Under the pieces are notes generated by a model. It was not told the origin of the DNA. It ran no database searches and saw only the letters and a list, made by a program, of their open reading frames with translations. From NCBI RefSeq assembly GCF_003026475.1, contig NZ_PYMC01000014.1, positions 50,043-114,042 of the forward strand: a stretch of 64,000 nt of DNA, in the 5' to 3' direction. The number at the start of each line of letters is the position of its first letter. The stretch's first letter is position 1. Position numbers and translations under genes: made by a program. This stretch comes from Photobacterium lipolyticum (GTDB lineage: Bacteria > Pseudomonadota > Gammaproteobacteria > Enterobacterales > Vibrionaceae). Of this stretch, positions 17,713-25,810 are shown in pieces.

Positions 17713-18249
17713 ATGATCAGGAGCGATCGTTTACTCTATGAAATTGCACCCGATGGTTTTGGTGAACGTCGGTGTGAGCCTTGGGATCTCTGGCGTGACC
17801 GAGCACACTTGATGTTGCCTCATTTCCCCGATGAAGTACTTGAGCAATGGGTATATCGCCATTGGAAAGCGGTGCTATGTAATTGGGGCTGGCTTGATTT
17901 TCGTGCGATGTCATTTTCAAAGCAGATTTGGACGAATGATGAGATCCTTAACAGAATCAAGACTCCTCATAATGATGTAATCGAGAAGTTTTCACGGCGT
18001 ATGAGCAATGAAATCTTCCAGCGCAGTTGGTTAGTGCAGAATATGCAAGAGCGTGGTACCTGGCCGGTGGCACCTATTATTTTGCATTACGAGCGTGATT
18101 TGTACGCGACCAATGGCCGGGTATTAAAAGCCCCGTTTAACTTGCTGGAAGGACATCATCGGTTAGGTTATCTGAAAGGTATGATAGATCACGGAGAATT
18201 TACCCAGGAAACACATGAGATCTGGATTGCAAAGATCCCCGTTCATTAA
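17713..18249 (+). CDS. Protein of unknown function with a GHHRLGYL motif
   Basis: 178 residues, rich in Trp, Arg and His; no signal peptide or membrane segment. No family recognised. The C-terminal part LLEGHHRLGYLKGM resembles the substrate/nucleotide-binding loop of ParB/sulfiredoxin-like domains (GxHRxxxL), preceded by a strand-rich segment (VAPIILHYERDLYATNGRV) as in that fold; this resemblance is inference. The start has an excellent ribosome-binding site (AGGAGGGGATTATG). It stands alone between a moa terminator and a repeat-bearing spacer, so it is probably accessory. Confidence 0.75.
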   Translation: MIRSDRLLYEIAPDGFGERRCEPWDLWRDRAHLMLPHFPDEVLEQWVYRHWKAVLCNWGWLDFRAMSFSKQIWTNDEILNRIKTPHNDVIEKFSRRMSNEIFQRSWLVQNMQERGTWPVAPIILHYERDLYATNGRVLKAPFNLLEGHHRLGYLKGMIDHGEFTQETHEIWIAKIPVH

Positions 18250-18267
18250 AGGTTAATCCTGATACTT

Positions 18268-18367
18268 CGTCATTCTGTAAAGTGAGGCACGAACTTATAC
18301 GGAATCTAAGGCGCACACAGTTAGAGCTGGATCCGGGATATCTCGTACCTCGATTCCGGGATGACGT
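18268..18367. repeat. MITE-like / palindromic intergenic element
   Basis: About 100 bases starting CGTCATTCTG and ending CCGGGATGACG, so the ends form an imperfect inverted repeat (CGTCAT-C-G). Internal blocks (GGATCCGGGATATCTCGTAC, CTCGATTCCGGGATGACG) resemble interspersed CGTCATCCCGGAATCGAGGT elements I associate with Vibrionaceae genomes. No coding potential. Confidence 0.5.
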
Positions 18368-18468
18368 ATTTAGGTGCTTCAGTTATTCATAATTCATATG
18401 AATAGTGTCGATTCATTGGTGCGGTGAGTGTCGATTCGGGTATAAAGGTTGCTTTTTTAATTCATCTC

Positions 18469-18885
18469 TTATGTACTGACTTTTCGCTGCTTCAGCTCCA
18501 GTTTTGCTAATTGCTGGTAACAGTTTTTTTCCGCTGCATTTAATTCCATCATTACAGCTTGAATATCGGCCTGTTGCTGTACCAGTAGACGTTGTCGATA
18601 CTTAATCGCATTGAGCATGTCATGCAGCTGTTTTTTATTGCTCTTCTCTGAATCATACAGATCAAACAGTCCACGAATATCATCAAGGCTGAAACCGAGT
18701 CGCTTGCCACGAAGTGTCAGCTTTAAGCGAGCGCGGTCTTGCCTCGAATAAATACGGTTTTGACCATTTCTTTGCGGGGTTAATAATCCATGATCTTCAT
18801 AAAATCGAATACTGCGCAGTGTCACACCAAACTCTTCAGCGAGTTGAGAGATAGAGAAAGTATCCTTACCTTCTGTCTTTAACAT
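18469..18885 (-). CDS. MerR-family transcriptional regulator, LiuR-like
   Basis: 138 residues. An N-terminal winged helix-turn-helix (FSISQLAEEFGVTLRSIRFYEDHGLL) is followed by the RNG/RIYS wing and a long dimerisation helix (to about residue 125). The segment RARLKLTLRGKRLGFSLDDI is characteristic of the LiuR subgroup, which usually controls branched-chain amino acid and fatty acid degradation genes. No metal-binding cysteine pattern typical of metal-sensing MerR proteins is seen; the single Cys is near the C-terminus. No liu-type genes are adjacent, so its targets must be elsewhere or it has another role. Confidence 0.85.
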   Translation of the reverse strand: MLKTEGKDTFSISQLAEEFGVTLRSIRFYEDHGLLTPQRNGQNRIYSRQDRARLKLTLRGKRLGFSLDDIRGLFDLYDSEKSNKKQLHDMLNAIKYRQRLLVQQQADIQAVMMELNAAEKNCYQQLAKLELKQRKVST

Positions 18886-19025
18886 TGTTATTTAACCTAG
18901 CTCCATTGACCTGAGGGGATCATTTCATAACTGGGTAGCCATTGACAAGCTCCGCTGCGGGTTTGAGCAGGGGGAATAATGGTTCTGACAGGTATAAAGC
19001 AGGTAAATGTTTTAAGGTCGCGACA

Positions 19026-19053
19026 AAAAAATAGCCCCTTTGAGAAGAGGCTA
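19026..19053 (-). terminator. Intrinsic terminator downstream of the 35-residue gene
   Basis: Minus strand: AATAGCCTCTT, CTCA loop, AAGGGGCTATT, then TTTTTTTG; one mismatch in an 11-pair stem. It lies 29 bases after the small gene and more than 400 bases from any other minus-strand gene. Confidence 0.85.
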
Positions 19054-19081
19054 TTGAAAGATGTGAATGGGTAGTTAATAA

Positions 19082-19189
19082 CTACTTGCTTTCACTTTTT
19101 GAATCGCCTTTAGTACTACGTGCTGGTGGCACATAACCGTGACGGACTCGGGATGGACTTGGACGTGAGAAGCAACCTGCTGGTCTCAT
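19082..19189 (-). CDS. Putative 35-residue basic protein
   Basis: Short reading frame beginning MRPAGCFSRPSPSRVRHGYV and ending in a Lys/Ser-rich tail. It is very basic, Pro- and Arg-rich, with one Cys and no membrane segment. Support: a strong intrinsic terminator on the same strand directly downstream, otherwise unexplained, and an ATG with a modest GAGAG element ten or more bases upstream. I have a faint recollection of short vibrio proteins with an RP-GCF...HGYVPPAR pattern but cannot verify it. No function assigned. An alternative is a small RNA using the same terminator. Confidence 0.55.
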   Translation of the reverse strand: MRPAGCFSRPSPSRVRHGYVPPARSTKGDSKSESK

Positions 19190-19532
19190 ATATTAACTCT
19201 CAAGATACAACGGAACGGGAACGGACTATTGAATGTTCAACCTAATTTGATGCGATCAGATTACCCCTTTCAATATAAATAATTCTAACGCGATTAACGT
19301 GTTGCAGATACTTGAAAAGTGTTAAAAAACAGCCTTGTGAAAAGTTAATCTATCAGTGTTTTTTTTATTCGGTTTCGTTATTAAAACGTAGTGCAGAGCT
19401 TCTGTGAGGCAGAGTGGGAATTTATGTGCCATATTTACTTGGCACATAAATTTTATTGCAAAGTGCTTTAGATGATGACTGTGCGTAACAGATTATTTTA
19501 TCAAACTTGCTGAATTTGACAGCGGAGGGTTC
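19190..19532. other. Intergenic interval between two small genes
   Basis: Presumably holds the divergent promoters of the 35-residue gene (minus) and the 55-residue gene (plus). No hexamer pair or operator stood out, and the minus-strand frame overlapping 19422-19649 is antisense to the plus gene and not credible. Confidence 0.5.
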
Positions 19533-19700
19533 ATGAAACATAGGCGTGTATCGAATAAGAAAATCAAGCAGATGCTTAATGAAATTGGCATTGGGAATGA
19601 TCTCGACAAAGACGATGATCAACAGCTTCTGCTGGAAAAAAGACAGCAATCAGTCAGCCCGGATAAACAGGTTTTTGACATAGACAGCGAGAATAAATAA
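19533..19700 (+). CDS. Putative 55-residue hydrophilic protein
   Basis: Begins MKHRRVSNKKIKQMLNEIGI, continues into an acidic centre (DLDKDDD) and a Gln/Glu-rich helix, and ends DIDSENK. The N-terminal half is basic and helical, suggesting nucleic-acid or protein contact, but no family is recognised. The start has a strong ribosome-binding site (GCGGAGGGTTCATG) and a terminator follows within 16 bases, both good evidence of a real gene. Confidence 0.7.
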   Translation: MKHRRVSNKKIKQMLNEIGIGNDLDKDDDQQLLLEKRQQSVSPDKQVFDIDSENK

Positions 19701-19715
19701 TTCTCCCCCATCTTT

Positions 19716-19742
19716 AAAAGCGCTCCTCGTGAGCGTTTTTTT
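19716..19742 (+). terminator. Intrinsic terminator of the 55-residue gene
   Basis: AAAAGCGCTC, CTCGT loop, GAGCGTTTTTTT. Confidence 0.88.
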
Positions 19743-20160
19743 ATGCGTGTACATCAAGTTATTGGTTTTTTGTTATTGACTCTCACGGTCTTTGTTGGGT
19801 TGCTAAGTTGTTTGTGCTGATTATTTGTGTAAACATGCGGTTATTTATTCCTAATATGAATATTATCAGCTTTTTTGGCGGATATTTCTCTATAACCTGG
19901 TTTTTATAATAGAAAGGCCCAGATACTTCTTTTTGGGTGGTGGTTAATGCTGGGTAACTAATGATTATTAAGGGTAATATCTCTTTTTGTAATGGGTTTG
20001 TGGCAAATTACTTCAATGCCTGTTAAAGTTGCGAGCTATTCTTCGGTTTGTTCTGTGTCGTTTCACATAAATAATGCAATCATTGTTGTTGATTGCAGTT
20101 GTATGAACACCAACTGAAGAACGTCATGGATGCAATGAAATTATGTATTGGAGTTAATGC
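19743..20160. other. Leader/promoter region of oppA
   Basis: A-T-rich interval of about 420 bases with a probable long opp leader. A 25-codon hydrophobic frame right after the terminator has no ribosome-binding site and is not called. No riboswitch or operator recognised. Confidence 0.45.
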
Positions 20161-21792
20161 ATGTATAAAAATAAAATCACTCAGGCGTTACTAATTAGCG
20201 CAAGTCTGACAGTCGCTGCCACTTCTTTTTCTGCTCTGGCTGCTGAGGTTCCTGAGGGTGTCAAGCTTGCTGCGAAACAGGAATTAGTTCGTGGTAATGG
20301 TACTGAAGTCGCCTCACTCGATCCCCACAAAACCGAAGGTGTGCCAGAATCTCACGTTATTCGTGACCTTCTTGAAGGTCTGGTAAACCAAGACGGTGAC
20401 GGTAAGACCGTACCTGGTGTAGCTGAAAGCTGGGAAACAACCGATAACCGCACATTTATCTTCCACCTGCGTAAAGATGCGAAGTGGTCAAATGGCGATC
20501 CGGTTACAGCAAGCGACTTTGTTTACAGCTTCAAGCGTGCAGTCGATCCGGCAACGGCATCACCTTATTCATGGTACCTGGAAATGACGACCATGAAGAA
20601 CGCAGCACAGATCATTGCAGGTAAAGCCGAGAAAGAAACACTGGGTGTTACTGCGGTAGATGCAAATACGCTAAAAATTGAGCTGGAATCAGCCGTACCA
20701 TATTTTGTCATGATGATGGGCCACACAACAATGAAGCCTGTTAATCAAAAAGTGGTTGAGAAATTCGGTGACGATTGGACGAAGCCAGAAAACTTTGTCG
20801 GTAACGGTGCTTACGTTCTTGATAAGTGGGTTGTGAATGAACGTATTGTTCTAAAAAACAACCCTCAGTACTGGGATAACGAAAAGACAGTTATCAAGCA
20901 GGTAACCTTCTTACCGATTGAAAACCAAGTTGCCGAGATGAACCGCTTCCTTGCGGGTGAAATCGATATTACCAACGAACTGCCGAATGAACACTTCCGT
21001 CGCCTGCAGAAAGAGCATGCGGAAGAGGTAACCATTCGGGGTAACCTGTGTTCGTACTACTACGGCTTTAATAATGCTAAAGCGCCATTTGATGATGTTC
21101 GTGTACGTAAGGCGCTATCTTACGCAATCGATCGTGACATCATTACTAAAGCGCTACTAGGTCAAGGTCAGAAATCAGGATACTTCCTAACACCAGAAAT
21201 TACCGCTAACTTTAACCCAGTGATGCCTGATTACGGTAAGCTAACTCAGAAAGAGCGTAACGCGAAAGCGAAAGAGCTTCTGGCTGAGGCAGGGTTTGAT
21301 AGCAGTAATCCGCTAGAGTTTACACTGCTTTATAACACTTCTGAGAACCACAAGAAGCTAGCAGTTGCTATCGCATCTATGTGGAAGAAAAATCTGGGCG
21401 CTAAAGCTAACCTGGAAAACCAAGAGTGGAAAACCTACTTGGATAACCGCCGTCAAGGCAACTTCGATGTTACCCGTGCCGGCTGGTGTGGTGACTACAA
21501 CGAAGCATCCAGCTTCCTTTCTCTAATGCAGAGCAACAACAGCTCTAACGATCCTAAATATCATAGCAAAGCATATGACAGCATCATGGAAAAAGCACTT
21601 AACTCAACCTCAGAAACTGAGCGTGAGCAGCTTTACGTTGATGCAGAAAAACTGCTGGCTAAAGATATGCCGATTGCTCCTATCTACCAATATGTGAAAG
21701 CGCGTCTGGTAAACCCTAAAGTTGGCGGTTTCCCTGCAAATAACGCAGAAGACAAACTCTTCACTAAAGATATGTACATCATTGCTGACTAA
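20161..21792 (+). CDS. oppA: OppA, oligopeptide-binding protein
   Basis: Periplasmic solute-binding protein delivering peptides to the OppBCDF transporter, also feeding cell-wall peptide recycling through MppA-like relatives. 543 residues. A Sec signal peptide of about 27 residues ends at FSALA-AEVPEG. SBP_bac_5 family features include EVASLDPHKTEGVPESHV, the segment DGKTVPGVAESWE, and FHLRKDAKWSNGDPVTASDF. Codon use is that of a highly expressed gene (GGT, CGT, AAC preferred), as usual for oppA. It is followed by a 12-bp hairpin before oppB. Confidence 0.96.
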   Translation: MYKNKITQALLISASLTVAATSFSALAAEVPEGVKLAAKQELVRGNGTEVASLDPHKTEGVPESHVIRDLLEGLVNQDGDGKTVPGVAESWETTDNRTFIFHLRKDAKWSNGDPVTASDFVYSFKRAVDPATASPYSWYLEMTTMKNAAQIIAGKAEKETLGVTAVDANTLKIELESAVPYFVMMMGHTTMKPVNQKVVEKFGDDWTKPENFVGNGAYVLDKWVVNERIVLKNNPQYWDNEKTVIKQVTFLPIENQVAEMNRFLAGEIDITNELPNEHFRRLQKEHAEEVTIRGNLCSYYYGFNNAKAPFDDVRVRKALSYAIDRDIITKALLGQGQKSGYFLTPEITANFNPVMPDYGKLTQKERNAKAKELLAEAGFDSSNPLEFTLLYNTSENHKKLAVAIASMWKKNLGAKANLENQEWKTYLDNRRQGNFDVTRAGWCGDYNEASSFLSLMQSNNSSNDPKYHSKAYDSIMEKALNSTSETEREQLYVDAEKLLAKDMPIAPIYQYVKARLVNPKVGGFPANNAEDKLFTKDMYIIAD

Positions 21793-21820
21793 TAAACAGC
21801 AAGATATATAACAATACTAA

Positions 21821-21848
21821 CGCTACACCCTATGGCTAGGGTGTAGCG
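21821..21848 (+). terminator. oppA-oppB intercistronic hairpin
   Basis: Perfect 12-bp stem CGCTACACCCTA / TAGGGTGTAGCG with a TGGC loop. The downstream sequence is only weakly U-rich (CTTTCTG), so it is more likely a partial terminator or a 3'-end stabiliser setting oppA expression above oppBCDF. Confidence 0.7.
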
Positions 21849-21883
21849 CTTTCTGTCACAGATAAAAAATAACGGTACAGTTT

Positions 21884-22804
21884 ATGATTAAATTCGTAGC
21901 TAAACGGATATTTGAAGCAATACCGACGCTGTTGGTATTAATCACTATTTCGTTTTTCCTGATGCGCTTTGCGCCTGGTAACCCTTTTTCGAGTGAGCGT
22001 CCGCTTCCTCCTGAGGTTATGGCAAATATCGAAGCGAAATATGGCTTAGATAAGCCGGTGTTTGAACAATACACCACTTATCTGGGTAATATCATTCAAG
22101 GTGATTTTGGCCCATCTTTCAAATACAAAGATTTCACCGTAAATGAATTGGTAGTTAAAGCACTGCCTGTATCTGCAAAAATCGGCTTTTTCGCCTTTAT
22201 TTTTGCACTTGTGATGGGGGTAACTGTCGGCACCCTTGCCGCATTGAAGCAAAATACGTGGTTAGACTACACCATTATGTCAACTGCAATGGCCGGGGTG
22301 GTGATGCCATCCTTTATATTGGCACCAGTACTTATATATATATTCTCCATTAATCTAGGTTGGCTTCCTGCTGGTGGCTGGCAAGACGGCTCTATGAAGT
22401 TCTTACTGCTGCCGATGTTTGGTATGTCACTGTTGTATGTGGCCACTTTTGCCCGTATTACCCGTGGTAGCATGATTGAAACCCTGAACAGTAACTTCAT
22501 TCGTACCGCGCGTGCGAAAGGTTTGAGCTATCCGTATATCATCGTAAAACACGCACTGCGACCAGCATTGCTACCGGTTGTCTCTTATATGGGGCCGGCA
22601 TTCGTTGGTATCATCACCGGTTCCGTGGTTATTGAAACCATTTTCGGCTTGCCGGGTATCGGCAAACTCTTTGTTAACGCTGCCTTTAACCGCGATTACT
22701 CACTGGTTCTTGGTATCACTATTCTTATTGGTACGCTGACCATTATCTTCAATGCCATTGTTGATATCGTATTAGCGTATATCGATCCGAAAATTCGTTA
22801 CTAA
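21884..22804 (+). CDS. oppB: OppB, oligopeptide ABC transporter permease
   Basis: Inner-membrane permease, 306 residues, six membrane helices, first at about 9-30. The cytoplasmic coupling motif (EAA loop) reads RTARAKGLSYPYIIVKHALRPALLP, shown here in its key part as RTARAKGLSYPYIIVKHALR. The PNPFSSERPLPPEV region after helix one is typical of OppB/DppB. It begins after the oppA hairpin and lies 11 bases from oppC. Confidence 0.96.
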   Translation: MIKFVAKRIFEAIPTLLVLITISFFLMRFAPGNPFSSERPLPPEVMANIEAKYGLDKPVFEQYTTYLGNIIQGDFGPSFKYKDFTVNELVVKALPVSAKIGFFAFIFALVMGVTVGTLAALKQNTWLDYTIMSTAMAGVVMPSFILAPVLIYIFSINLGWLPAGGWQDGSMKFLLLPMFGMSLLYVATFARITRGSMIETLNSNFIRTARAKGLSYPYIIVKHALRPALLPVVSYMGPAFVGIITGSVVIETIFGLPGIGKLFVNAAFNRDYSLVLGITILIGTLTIIFNAIVDIVLAYIDPKIRY

Positions 22805-22815
22805 GAGGCCTTACG

Positions 22816-23730
22816 ATGATATTAACTAAAAAAGACAATGTAGAGGCTATCGAAAAATTTTCAGAGAATCTGGAAATTGAAGGTCGCAGCCTGTGGCAAG
22901 ATGCGCGTACTCGATTTATGCGCAACAGAGCGGCAATGATGAGTTTAACCATTCTGTTTCTGATCACATTGGCTGTTGTATTTGGTCCGATGTTAAGTAG
23001 CTATGCCTTTGATGACACTGACTGGTATGCCTTGCATGCCGCGCCAAGCTTTGGCGAGGAAGGTCACTTCTTTGGAACCGATAGCCTGGGACGTGATTTA
23101 TATACCCGTACCTTAATTGGCGGTCGTATTTCACTGATGGTTGGTATCTTAGGTGCGTTAGTTGCCGTCGTTATCGGTACCCTTTACGGTGCAACCTCTG
23201 GTTTTATCGGCGGTCGTACTGACCGCGTGATGATGCGTATTCTTGAAATTCTGTATTCCATTCCATTCATGTTCTTCGTGATTGTTCTGGTGACCTTTTT
23301 TGGCCGGAATATCATGCTTATCTTTGTGGCGATTGGTGCGATTTCCTGGCTGGATATGGCGCGTATTGTTCGTGGCCAGACCCTGTCTCTCCGTAGCAAA
23401 GAGTTCATCGAAGCTGCACATGTATCAGGTGTTAGCCGCTGGAGAATTATCACTCGCCATATCGTACCAAACGTTTTAGGTATTGTTGCCGTGTACTCAA
23501 CCCTGCTGGTACCGCAAATGATCCTGACTGAATCATTCTTAAGTTTCCTCGGTCTTGGTGTTCAAGAGCCAATGACGAGCTGGGGGGCTTTGCTCCAAGA
23601 AGGTTCGCAAACCATGGAAGTTGCCCTGTGGCAGTTAATGTTCCCGGCTGCATTTATGGTTGTAACCCTGTTCTGCTTTAACTATGTGGGTGACGGTTTA
23701 CGTGACGCACTAGATCCAAAAGACAGATAA
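22816..23730 (+). CDS. oppC: OppC, oligopeptide ABC transporter permease
   Basis: Second permease subunit, 304 residues. A cytoplasmic N-terminal extension (EGRSLWQDARTRFMRNRAAM, the OppC_N domain) precedes six helices. The marker HFFGTDSLGRDLYTR and the coupling loop EAAHVSGVSRWRIITRHIVP are as in E. coli OppC. Followed by oppD after 15 bases with an AGGAAG ribosome-binding site. Confidence 0.96.
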   Translation: MILTKKDNVEAIEKFSENLEIEGRSLWQDARTRFMRNRAAMMSLTILFLITLAVVFGPMLSSYAFDDTDWYALHAAPSFGEEGHFFGTDSLGRDLYTRTLIGGRISLMVGILGALVAVVIGTLYGATSGFIGGRTDRVMMRILEILYSIPFMFFVIVLVTFFGRNIMLIFVAIGAISWLDMARIVRGQTLSLRSKEFIEAAHVSGVSRWRIITRHIVPNVLGIVAVYSTLLVPQMILTESFLSFLGLGVQEPMTSWGALLQEGSQTMEVALWQLMFPAAFMVVTLFCFNYVGDGLRDALDPKDR

Positions 23731-23745
23731 TTATAGGAAGTTATT

Positions 23746-24711
23746 ATGAGCTTATTAGATGTCAAAGATCTACGCGTAGAATTTACAACACAAGATGGTA
23801 TCGTCACCGCGGTTAACGATCTGAATTTTTCTCTTAATCTGGGGGAAACCCTAGGTATTGTTGGCGAATCTGGTTCAGGTAAAAGCCAGACCGTATTCGC
23901 GATCATGGGTCTGCTTGCTAAGAACGGTATTATTAGCGGCAGTGCAAAATTTGAAGGCCGTGAAATTCTGAATTTGTCAGAAAAAGAACTGAATAAAGTT
24001 CGTGCTGAACAAATTGCAATGATTTTCCAAGACCCAATGACTTCTCTCAACCCTTACATGAAAGTAAGCGATCAGCTTATGGAAGTGTTAATGCTGCACA
24101 AAGGCATGGGTAAGAAAGAAGCGTTTGAAGAAAGTGTACGTATGTTGGATGCGGTAAAGATCCCTGAAGCCCGCCAGCGTATTACGATGTATCCCCACGA
24201 GTTCTCTGGTGGTATGCGTCAGCGTGTAATGATTGCGATGGCATTGTTATGCCGTCCTAAGCTGCTGATTGCCGATGAACCAACGACAGCATTAGATGTA
24301 ACGGTTCAAGCACAGATAATGGAAATGTTGAACGATCTGAAAAAGGACTTCAATACATCGATCATTATGATCACTCATGATCTGGGCGTAGTCGCAGGCA
24401 GCTGTGACAAGGTATTGGTGATGTACGCGGGTCGTACCATGGAATATGGCAAAATCGATGAGATTTTCTATAAACCATCTCATCCATATACTGAAGGTCT
24501 GCTAAGAGCTATTCCACGTTTGGATACGGAAGGCGAAGAACTGCCGACGATTCCAGGCAACCCACCAAACCTGTTGCGCTTGCCTGTTGGTTGTCCATAC
24601 CAGGATCGCTGCCATCGTGTTACTAGTCGATGCTCGCAGGAAGCACCTGAATTGAAAGCGTTTACTGAAGGACGTTTACGTGCTTGTTTTTCTGATGTGG
24701 GGACGTGGTAA
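23746..24711 (+). CDS. oppD: OppD, oligopeptide ABC transporter ATPase
   Basis: 321-residue ATPase. Walker A GESGSGKS, Q-loop QDPMTSLNP, ABC signature FSGGMRQR, Walker B LLIADEPTTALD and switch His (TITHDLG-type, here ITHDLG). The C-terminal oligopeptide/dipeptide domain contains cysteines in VGCPYQDRCHR and SRCSQ, which bind an Fe-S cluster in related ATPases. Its TAA overlaps the oppF ATG (TAATG). Confidence 0.96.
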   Translation: MSLLDVKDLRVEFTTQDGIVTAVNDLNFSLNLGETLGIVGESGSGKSQTVFAIMGLLAKNGIISGSAKFEGREILNLSEKELNKVRAEQIAMIFQDPMTSLNPYMKVSDQLMEVLMLHKGMGKKEAFEESVRMLDAVKIPEARQRITMYPHEFSGGMRQRVMIAMALLCRPKLLIADEPTTALDVTVQAQIMEMLNDLKKDFNTSIIMITHDLGVVAGSCDKVLVMYAGRTMEYGKIDEIFYKPSHPYTEGLLRAIPRLDTEGEELPTIPGNPPNLLRLPVGCPYQDRCHRVTSRCSQEAPELKAFTEGRLRACFSDVGTW

Positions 24712-25700
24712 TGGATGCACAAAAAAACCTATTGTTAGATATTAAAAATCTGAAAGTTCATTTTAATATTGCGCCAAAATCAGCATGGCCCTGGACTAAG
24801 CCTTTAAAGCTTAAGGCGGTTGATGGTGTTGATATTCGCCTTTATGAAGGTGAAACCTTAGGGGTAGTGGGTGAGTCAGGCTGCGGTAAATCGACGTTTG
24901 CTCGTGCGGTTATCGGTCTGGTAGAAGCTACCGATGGTAACGTTGTATGGCTGGGGCAGGATTTAACCAAGCTCGATCATGTCAACATGCGTGAAAAGCG
25001 CAAAGAGATTCAGATGATTTTCCAAGATCCGCTGGCATCGCTGAACCCGCGTATGACGGTGGGAGAAATCATTGCTGAGCCATTGAAAGCCTTCTATCCG
25101 GAACTCGCAGCTGACGATGTTAAAGCGCAGGTAAAAGAGATGATGACAAAGGTAGGTTTGCTACCGAATGTGATCAACCGTTATCCGCATGAATTCTCTG
25201 GTGGCCAGTGTCAGCGTATTGGTATTGCACGAGCACTGATTTTAAAGCCTAAAATGATCATTTGTGATGAGCCGGTATCGGCATTGGATGTATCGATTCA
25301 GGCCCAGGTGGTAAACCTGTTGAAATCATTACAGAAAGAAATGGGTCTTAGCCTGATTTTCATCGCTCACGATTTGTCTGTGGTTAAACATATTTCTGAC
25401 CGTGTGTTGGTGATGTACCTGGGTAATGCCGTAGAAATGGGTGAGAGTAAAGCGCTGTTCGCTGAGCCTAAACACCCTTATACCAAAGCATTAATGTCAG
25501 CAGTGCCTATCCCTGATCCTGAACTGGAAAGAAATAAGCATATTCAAATGCTTGAAGGTGAACTTCCTTCGCCGATTAATCCACCATCGGGTTGCGTATT
25601 CCGTACTCGTTGCCCACAAGCAATGGAGTCATGCGCACAAAATAAGCCTGAACTACGAGGTGACGAAGTTCATGCGGTTTCATGTCTGCATGTACACTAG
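24711..25700 (+). CDS. oppF: OppF, oligopeptide ABC transporter ATPase
   Basis: Second ATPase, 329 residues from the ATG overlapping the oppD stop; a GTG two codons upstream is less likely. Walker [10 protein letters not shown]-loop QDPLASLNP, signature FSGGQCQR, Walker [12 protein letters not shown], switch IAHDLS. The C-terminal cysteine group ([15 protein letters not shown]) is conserved. Last gene of the operon, followed by two hairpins, the second a strong terminator. Confidence 0.96.
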   Translation: MDAQKNLLLDIKNLKVHFNIAPKSAWPWTKPLKLKAVDGVDIRLYEGETLGVVGESGCGKSTFARAVIGLVEATDGNVVWLGQDLTKLDHVNMREKRKEIQMIFQDPLASLNPRMTVGEIIAEPLKAFYPELAADDVKAQVKEMMTKVGLLPNVINRYPHEFSGGQCQRIGIARALILKPKMIICDEPVSALDVSIQAQVVNLLKSLQKEMGLSLIFIAHDLSVVKHISDRVLVMYLGNAVEMGESKALFAEPKHPYTKALMSAVPIPDPELERNKHIQMLEGELPSPINPPSGCVFRTRCPQAMESCAQNKPELRGDEVHAVSCLHVH

Positions 25701-25703
25701 TTT

Positions 25704-25752
25704 AAGCCTGTGACAGGCTTTAAGCGCGGTGTAAAAGCCGCGCTTTTTTTAT
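25704..25752 (+). terminator. Terminator of oppABCDF
   Basis: A small hairpin AAGCCTG-TGA-CAGGCTT, then AAGCGCGG, eight-base loop, CCGCGCTTTTTTT. Confidence 0.9.
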
Positions 25753-25810
25753 ACTTCCATTACTTAATTGCTGAGGCAAGATAGTTGACTGTCTCAATAT
25801 ACTGATAACG

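Noticed and set aside
19743..19820. 25-codon hydrophobic frame (MRVHQVIGFLLLTL...)
   Set aside because: It starts inside a terminator U-tract with no ribosome-binding site.
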